IMG/VR virus record: IMGVR_UViG_3300027747_002579
Span: 43,672-107,671 of that record
Reading direction: 5' to 3' (one strand)
Length of the DNA: 64,000 nucleotides
Source of the DNA: a virus
Shown here: positions 60,246 through 64,000 of the stretch, piece after piece
Numbering within the stretch: position 1 is the first letter of the stretch
Layout: every line of letters begins with the position of its first letter
Notes under the pieces: model-generated
Database searches by the model: none
Seen by the model: only the letters and a program-made list of their open reading frames with translations
Told to the model about the DNA's origin: nothing
Program-made: the position numbers and the translations under genes

Positions 60246-60311
60246 AAATAAAAAAGAGAAAACATTTGCAATAAGTGGTGTTATTCAGCACCTTTCGCAA
60301 ACATTTTCTCT
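60246..60311 (-). terminator. Long terminator with 15-pair stem
   Basis: On the minus strand the stem runs 60311-60297 with 60269-60255, 15 pairs including two G-U. Inside is GGTG/CACC. CTCTTTTTTATTTT follows. On the plus strand the two G-U pairs become C-A mismatches, so the RNA is made from the minus strand. Confidence 0.8.
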
Positions 60312-60322
60312 ATAAGAGAGAA

Positions 60323-60679
60323 TTAATTGAAAAATGTTAATGCCCATTTATAGAGCTCCAATGTTTCTCTATCAAACCAATCATCCTCGTCCTCAGACAA
60401 GAATGCGATTTGCCTCTCCACATCTTCCTTTGAATAAGGATTGTGGAGATATGATTCTCCAAATGCTTTCATTTCTTCTGGACTACCACCATCGTAGCCA
60501 AATCTTGCCTGAAATGGATCACAATGGTCACAAGAGCCATAAGCTCCTATCACCACGCTGCGTTGACCATTATAGTCAACAACAGCACCCCAAGTGCCTT
60601 GATAATCACCTGAGGCTTTGAAATCTATTACCGTAGCACCTGCTGCTTTCAACGCTGAACTATACCCGTAAGCTGCCAT
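60323..60679 (-). CDS. Hypothetical protein
   Basis: A 118-residue protein (GTWGAVVDYNGQRSVV, GAYGSCDHCDPFQARFG, then an acidic helical end). The GSCDHCDPF stretch is a pattern seen in many phage proteins and may bind metal. Function unknown. Confidence 0.6.
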   Translation of the reverse strand: MAAYGYSSALKAAGATVIDFKASGDYQGTWGAVVDYNGQRSVVIGAYGSCDHCDPFQARFGYDGGSPEEMKAFGESYLHNPYSKEDVERQIAFLSEDEDDWFDRETLELYKWALTFFN

Positions 60680-60792
60680 AAAATATATATTTGAGGATGA
60701 ATAAAAAATAATTTAAAAAAAGAAAATAGAAGTCCCCTACTAACACATTTCTGTGCGTTCAGGGAAACCTCAAAATCAGTTGAAAAATAATA

Positions 60793-60972
60793 TATACGCA
60801 TGTCGTTTGCTTTTGTATACAAACTTTCTCCATTATTATTACAAACCTAGTCTCATTATGAATGTCTTTTCAATTCATCTTTAAGATTTTGTTATAGGAA
60901 ATGGAGACAGAGCAACCTTAATTTATGTTTGTTTAGGCTGTACACATCAGCACGCCACTCTCCATGCGTATA
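60793..60972 (-). other. Multi-branched RNA element 1
   Basis: The outer stem is TATACGCATG (60793-60802) with CATGCGTATA (60963-60972), 10 perfect pairs. Inside: TCTCCATT (60827-60834) with AATGGAGA (60900-60907), ATGAAT/ATTCAT (60858-60863, 60873-60878), and the palindrome TTTGTATACAAA (60812-60823). The element starts 4 bases after the stop of the gene at 60977. No convincing gene lies between 60680 and 60976. Confidence 0.55.
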
Positions 60973-60976
60973 AATA

Positions 60977-61201
60977 TTATTGCAAGGTGTAGGTGTCGTT
61001 AGAACTTGACACCAAAATACCCATTTTTTTAAGTTGTGTACGAGACAAGCTCGTAACAACAGTGAAGCCGTGTTGTGTGTAGAGCGGTGCTCCATCACAC
61101 TGTGAACAGCAAATAAATATATCCTTTATTGCAGGCTTCGCGTTTCCAAACGATGCTGCTGCATCAGCATTTTTTACAAAATATTTCTTATCTGTGTTCA
61201 T
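60977..61201 (-). CDS. Hypothetical protein
   Basis: A 74-residue protein (KNADAAASFGNAKPAIKDI, CCSQCDG). It lies between RNA elements: element 1 follows it and the acceptor/T-arm minihelix is 49 bases upstream. Its codon choice is less AT-driven than the replication genes. Function unknown. Confidence 0.58.
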   Translation of the reverse strand: MNTDKKYFVKNADAAASFGNAKPAIKDIFICCSQCDGAPLYTQHGFTVVTSLSRTQLKKMGILVSSSNDTYTLQ

Positions 61202-61250
61202 ACTAATGGTAAGGTTAACCTATACACCTAAAGGTTTTAATTAAAATAAG

Positions 61251-61296
61251 TGCAAAGTGAGAGAATCGAACTCTATAGAACATTCCAATCTTTGCA
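61251..61296 (-). ncRNA. tRNA-like acceptor/T-arm minihelix
   Basis: On the minus strand TGCAAAG (61296-61290) pairs with CTTTGCA (61257-61251), and a T arm AGAG TTCGATT CTCT sits just before the 3' strand. Only 15 bases join the 5' strand to the T arm, so there is no D or anticodon arm. I looked through the next 300 bases for another acceptor partner and found none. It stands in the leader of the gene at 60977-61201. Confidence 0.5.
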
Positions 61297-61395
61297 TATC
61301 GCTAATATCAAGAGGATAATCTCAATCAATCAACTAATCTGTGGTAACTGAACAGATTTAAACAGTAGTAAATTTTACAGTTTTTTACTCAACTG

Positions 61396-61500
61396 GCTGC
61401 AATAGGCATCATAAATCTAATAAACAATTATCTGTTTATTGACCAAGATTCATTTAGCCTGATAATACACACATCCAATTAAGGATATGTAAATTGCAGC
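61396..61500 (-). other. Multi-branched RNA element 2
   Basis: Three-way junction. Outer stem: 61396-61403 with 61493-61500 (8 pairs). Arm one: 61404-61407 with 61457-61460, then 61411-61418 with 61446-61453 and 61419-61426 with 61433-61440 (16 stacked pairs with a 5-base bulge). Arm two: 61470-61476 with 61483-61489. Arms one and two each hold one pair that is G-U on the minus strand but A-C on the plus strand. Minus-strand RNA is therefore favoured. Confidence 0.6.
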
Positions 61501-61560
61501 AACTTCTTAATTATTCATCTCCACAAGACGGTCAAATCTTGCAGAGGAAGTTGTTTTTTT
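61500..61560 (+). terminator. Terminator-like hairpin on the plus strand
   Basis: CAACTTC (61500-61506) pairs with GAAGTTG (61547-61553), with CAAGA/TCTTG inside, and T7 follows directly. No plus-strand gene ends here. It either ends an antisense RNA or is just another minus-strand hairpin that happens to follow an A-run. Confidence 0.4.
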
Positions 61561-61743
61561 ATAACATAATGGTTTGTGTTGTGAAGATCTTTCACAAAAA
61601 AAAAATGAAAAAATAATAAAAAATAGGATTTATAAAGGTTTTTTATACGTTAGTTTTAGCATGATATATCAATGCATCTAACGTTTTTTATCCTTCACCA
61701 ACAAGTGAGTTTCCTCTTTTCAAGCGGTATTCTTGTTGTTGTA
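61561..61743. other. Gene-free stretch with two hairpins
   Basis: I see no gene. ACGTTAG (61647-61653) pairs with CTAACGT (61678-61684) and contains GCAT/ATGC. CAACAAG (61699-61705) pairs with CTTGTTG (61732-61738). A long A-run lies at 61597-61605. These may be part of the long leader of the gene at 60977-61201. Confidence 0.4.
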
Positions 61744-61841
61744 CAGCTCAGCACCACGCTATGAGCCGCCTATTTAGTTTAATACAGGTAAAAGCTAAAT
61801 TACGATGTAATGGACCTAAACCCTGTATTGTTGATGAGCTG
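61744..61841. other. Multi-branched RNA element 3
   Basis: Outer stem CAGCTCA (61744-61750) with TGAGCTG (61835-61841). Inside, AATACAGG (61781-61788) pairs with CCTGTATT (61822-61829) and encloses ATTAC/GTAAT (61799-61803, 61807-61811). A competing small hairpin GCTCA/TGAGC lies at the left foot, so two folds are possible. Nothing decides the strand. Confidence 0.45.
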
Positions 61842-61931
61842 AATGTCCCTATCATATCTCATCTTTACAAATCAAATACGTTTTTGTATTTCAGAACGTA
61901 TAAACTGGGGCGTAGTTTTAATTCCCGTCGA

Positions 61932-61979
61932 CCTGTGCCCTAAGGAGAATAAGCAGTTTTATGTCATGCTTAGGACAGG
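61932..61979 (-). other. Hairpin after the gene at 61984
   Basis: CCTGT, a GC bulge and CCTAAG (61932-61944) pair with CTTAGG and ACAGG (61969-61979), 11 pairs. It begins 5 bases after the stop codon on the minus strand. No T-run follows, so it may shield the 3' end. Confidence 0.5.
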
Positions 61980-61983
61980 CTGA

Positions 61984-62352
61984 TTAGAATGCAGGGCAAA
62001 TGCCTCTACATCCTATAAAACTATTGCCATCAGGAGTGTATACAGGATCAGCCACTGTATACAATTTGCTGCAATCTACACCTGCAGCCTTAGCAGCTGA
62101 AGCGTATAGAGCAGAAACAATGTAAACATCAAAACCGTCTGGTAATGAGTCTACTCCTGAGAAACTCTTGCCAAATACAGGGATATCAGCAATAGATGGC
62201 AAATCTATTGTAGATATTTTAGCACTAAGCACTCCTGTAGAAGGAATACTTAGCACTACGTCACCTCCAACATACTTGCGTATTGCTGGAGTGAAAACAG
62301 AACCTGAAACCACATTTATGGCATGTGGTGTGCCATTAAAAATCTTAGACAT
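61984..62352 (-). CDS. Conserved hypothetical protein, GCRGI-type end
   Basis: A 122-residue protein (FNGTPHAINVVSG, PSTGVLSAKIST, LPDGFDVYIVSALYASAAKAAG, ending GCRGICPAF). The order TPH, PSG-like, IVS with Ala-rich helix, DG and GCRG resembles a small protein of phages and actinobacteria of unknown role. Its leader carries element 4. Confidence 0.62.
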   Translation of the reverse strand: MSKIFNGTPHAINVVSGSVFTPAIRKYVGGDVVLSIPSTGVLSAKISTIDLPSIADIPVFGKSFSGVDSLPDGFDVYIVSALYASAAKAAGVDCSKLYTVADPVYTPDGNSFIGCRGICPAF

Positions 62353-62386
62353 AACTATATTGATTTAATTGGTTACTAAAAGTTTG

Positions 62387-62501
62387 CTCTGTTCCTCCTT
62401 TAAGCTACAGAGACTGATTTCAATGAATATTTGCTAGGAAATCTTACACTTGCGAGAGGGTATATCTCTCTGGGCGTACGCTTTTGTGAACGCAAATATC
62501 C
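62387..62501 (-). other. Structured leader, element 4
   Basis: Stem 62425-62434 with 62492-62501 is 10 pairs on the minus strand with one G-U that would be A-C on the plus strand. Inside are GAGAG/CTCTC (62454-62458, 62466-62470) and a GCGT/ACGC foot. A separate hairpin CTCTGT/ACAGAG (62387-62392, 62407-62412) holds AGGAGG in its loop on the minus strand. Both lie in the leader of the gene at 61984-62352. Confidence 0.55.
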
Positions 62502-62586
62502 ATCTAAGAAGGTTTCCACCTACAATAGCCTAAATGTATTAGACATCAAAATGTTCATTCTTCAGAAGAACATATAACAACAACCC

Positions 62587-62624
62587 ATTCCCATAGAGAA
62601 ACGAATCTCTATGAGAACAGGAAT
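62587..62624 (-). other. Hairpin after the gene at 62628
   Basis: CATAGAGA (62592-62599) pairs perfectly with TCTCTATG (62606-62613), extended by ATTCC/GGAAT. It lies 3 bases after the stop on the minus strand; GGGTTGTTGTT follows rather than a clean T-run. Another hairpin at about 62550-62573 (ATGTTC/GAACAT) is next to it. Confidence 0.5.
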
Positions 62625-62627
62625 AAT

Positions 62628-62885
62628 TTACCACTGGTCTCCAAAGTGGGACATAAAGTCCCTCCATCTAAAATTCTCATTCTTTTCAAGAATGGAATTC
62701 ATGAGAGCCATATCTTCAGGAGTAGCTTCTCTTACAGTTTTGTCAACCACCTCGAACTCGTAGTGGTTAACAAATTCACGAGCTATCTCTAGCCCGTTCA
62801 TAAAGAATACACTAAAACTTCCTGTAGCACCATCTTCTGCTATGAAATTGCTTACTCTTACAGACACTACGTTGTTAAAACTCAT
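62628..62885 (-). CDS. Hypothetical protein
   Basis: An 85-residue protein (SVRVSNFIAEDGATGSFSV, AREFVNHYEFEVVD, ATPEDMALMNSILEKN). It has a long structured leader (62886-63397). Function unknown. Confidence 0.58.
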   Translation of the reverse strand: MSFNNVVSVRVSNFIAEDGATGSFSVFFMNGLEIAREFVNHYEFEVVDKTVREATPEDMALMNSILEKNENFRWRDFMSHFGDQW

Positions 62886-63002
62886 GATATATATAAATTA
62901 AAGAGGTTACAAAAGAATGTATAAGCGATGTTGTTCTTATACGTACACACAATTAACCATCAACGTATCTACCGTTTGTGTGCTATTGCCATTAAAATAT
63001 TC

Positions 63003-63027
63003 ATTATGTACGGCAATTGTACATAAT
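63003..63027. other. Perfect 9-pair hairpin
   Basis: ATTATGTAC and GTACATAAT enclose a 7-base loop. It lies in the leader of the gene at 62628. Nearby GTATAAG/CTTATAC and ACACACA/TGTGTG pairs (about 62920-62980) suggest the whole leader is folded. Confidence 0.45.
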
Positions 63028-63100
63028 GTATATAAGAGAATGTGATGTGTTAAGGGTTATTGGTCACCCTATACATCCCTTTCTCCTATATAAATACATG

Positions 63101-63157
63101 TTTTGTTTAACGATAAGTTGAAAAAAGCCGCCTTTTCTTTTCAAACGTTAAACAAAA
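63101..63157. other. Long hairpin, 12 pairs
   Basis: TTTTGTTTAACG (63101-63112) pairs perfectly with CGTTAAACAAAA (63146-63157). Inside, TTGAAAA pairs with TTTTCAA. It is next to element 5. Confidence 0.5.
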
Positions 63158-63178
63158 CGTATATATCCCCTCTGCATT

Positions 63179-63257
63179 CAATTGTAATACGTCTTGTACA
63201 AGACATTAAATTATTCCTCGTTCCATTTATGGTCTTTAGGATAATATATTACAATTG
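63179..63257. other. Three-way junction, element 5
   Basis: Outer stem CAATTGTAATA (63179-63189) with TATTACAATTG (63247-63257), 11 perfect pairs. Arm one is the perfect palindrome GTCTTGTACAAGAC (63191-63204). Arm two is ATTATTCCT (63210-63218) with AGGATAAT (63238-63245), 8 pairs with a one-base bulge. Linkers are 1, 5 and 1 bases, so this is the cleanest junction in the region. Confidence 0.58.
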
Positions 63258-63318
63258 CTCATCCTTGGGAAATGAGATTGATGCATTAAATATATTCTTT
63301 CTATAGAACAATATAAAA

Positions 63319-63389
63319 CCCTTTGGAGTATATATATAATTAATTATTCAACACACATTCGTGATGAATATAATATATACCCCAAAGGG
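63319..63389 (-). terminator. Long hairpin after the first minus-strand gene
   Basis: CCCTTTGG and GTATATA on one side (63319-63334) pair with TATATAC and CCAAAGGG (63374-63389). On the minus strand the joining position is G-U, giving 16 stacked pairs; on the plus strand it is A-C. GGGTTTTATATTG follows on the minus strand, so it is a possible terminator or a processing site. Confidence 0.55.
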
Positions 63390-63397
63390 GCAGTGGC

Positions 63398-63760
63398 TTA
63401 AGAACCTGCCACTAATGTGTTCAACGGTACTGTTACCGTCTCAGCCGCTGGCTTACGCACCTTCCGCTTGTACTCTTCGTTGGAGTACAATGCTTCGATT
63501 TGCTTTCTGGTCTTCCACACGCTGACTTCTGCAAGTCCTTCAGCGGTGGGTTTCAATGTCAGTGTGAACAGTGAGCCATCGTTGTAGGCATCCAAGAACG
63601 CCTGACTGTCACTGTTAAACTTTGTACCATTAGCAAGGTTGAACAAGTGATATGCTTGTCCTGCTTTGCTATTTGGCTTACCGTCCTTTCGTAGTTCCTG
63701 GTGAATGAGTGTAGCACGGTATTGTACCTGTTCGATTTCAAGTCCTTCTAATGTAATCAT
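63398..63760 (-). CDS. Hypothetical protein, first gene of the minus block in this window
   Basis: A start at MITLEGLEIEQVQ gives 120 residues; a GTG 12 bases upstream is less likely. It contains RATLIHQELRKDGKPNSKAG and a C-terminal basic part (EEYKRKVRKPAAE). It is less AT-rich than its neighbours. The leader on the minus strand is C-rich with several CCTCC. Probably an early gene; function unknown. Confidence 0.58.
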   Translation of the reverse strand: MITLEGLEIEQVQYRATLIHQELRKDGKPNSKAGQAYHLFNLANGTKFNSDSQAFLDAYNDGSLFTLTLKPTAEGLAEVSVWKTRKQIEALYSNEEYKRKVRKPAAETVTVPLNTLVAGS

Positions 63761-63850
63761 AAAACAAATCACAGGGAGGTATGTTGCACCCCGTCAATCA
63801 AAGGAGGGGTTGATATTGGAAGTACTCTCCTCTCCCATCTACATAAAGGA

Positions 63851-63884
63851 GGGGGGGGGGCTAGAAAAAAAAATTTTTTTTTTT
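63851..63884. repeat. Homopolymer tract G10-CTAG-A9-T11
   Basis: Ten G, then CTAG, nine A and eleven T stand together upstream of the first minus-strand gene. The A9-T11 part should be bent DNA. It may mark an early promoter or origin region, or partly reflect sequencing error in homopolymers. I see no gene from 63761 to the right edge. Confidence 0.6.
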
Positions 63885-64000
63885 GTATTTATATTTCCCC
63901 TTACCTTTGAAGGGTGGAGGGCGGGAATAGATCTATAGAAACCATAGAATTTTTAGGATTTTATAGCTTATGTGGTTTAGAGGAGTTTTTAGTTTACACG

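Noticed and set aside
60892-61098. A 68-residue minus-strand frame
   Set aside because: It overlaps the gene at 60977 and RNA element 1, and its composition does not resemble the neighbours.
61251-61560. tmRNA on the minus strand
   Set aside because: A T arm and acceptor are present, but I find no tag reading frame and no distant 5' acceptor partner; the 5' partner is only 15 bases from the T arm.
61761-61943. A 60-residue plus-strand frame
   Set aside because: It lies across RNA element 3, has no promoter or good start context, and its sequence does not look like a protein.
1-64000. TAG stop-codon recoding, known in some crAss-like phages
   Set aside because: Genes ending at 13602 and 52897 stop at TAG, and no gene appears broken by an internal TAG.
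1-64000. CRISPR arrays, insertion sequences or integrase
   Set aside because: I saw no regularly spaced direct repeats, transposase or integrase; the mobile parts are an intron, an intein and homing or HNH nuclease genes.

Overview
The window looks like part of a crAss-like phage (order Crassvirales) infecting a Bacteroidota host. The evidence is a giant virion RNA polymerase-like protein with a DxDxD motif, a second giant virion-type protein, Bacteroidota-type fibre proteins, two oppositely oriented gene blocks that converge on one terminator, a compact replication module with rIIA/rIIB, RecA, PhoH, dUTPase and a uracil-DNA-glycosylase-like protein, and promoters of the Bacteroidota form (TTG or TTTG, 18-20 bases, TAnnTTTG). 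The DNA is AT-rich. TAG is used as a normal stop codon, so I see no sign of TAG recoding.

Plus-strand block, 1-23222: two giant proteins (the first cut by the left edge); fibre and particle-surface proteins; a lysis cassette (coiled-coil membrane protein, holin-like protein, membrane-anchored protein, amidase); a short copy of a fibre N-terminus; a NUMOD4/HNH homing endonuclease; a glycosyltransferase; a Dps-like protein; and a run of tiny Lys-rich proteins. A hairpin terminator at 23225-23252 separates it from the opposing block.

Minus-strand block, 63760 down to 23253: small probable early genes come first (63760 to about 49832). Next is the replication module (B-family DNA polymerase split by a group I intron, a possible helicase-loader gene, DnaB-like helicase, SF2 helicase, RecA-like NTPase, a possible ssDNA-binding protein, primase, DUF932-like protein and UDG-like protein). 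Then come rIIA/rIIB, a PD-(D/E)XK nuclease, a class II ribonucleotide reductase with an intein, a DUF5522 protein, RecA, dUTPase, HNH, PhoH and a glycosyltransferase. Class II RNR, dUTPase and the UDG-like protein together suggest control of the dNTP and dUTP pools. One holin-like gene (57612-57785) sits alone on the plus strand with its own promoter and terminator.

The least explained part is 56150-63400. It holds two tRNA-Leu-like genes with abnormal middles (one with a hairpin inserted in the D loop), an acceptor/T-arm minihelix with no D or anticodon arm, and a series of multi-branched hairpin elements between small genes. In several of these stems the only imperfect pairs are G-U when read on the minus strand and A-C when read on the plus strand. 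That argues that they act as minus-strand RNA. I consider this the best candidate for an undescribed system in the window. Functions of most small proteins are unknown.
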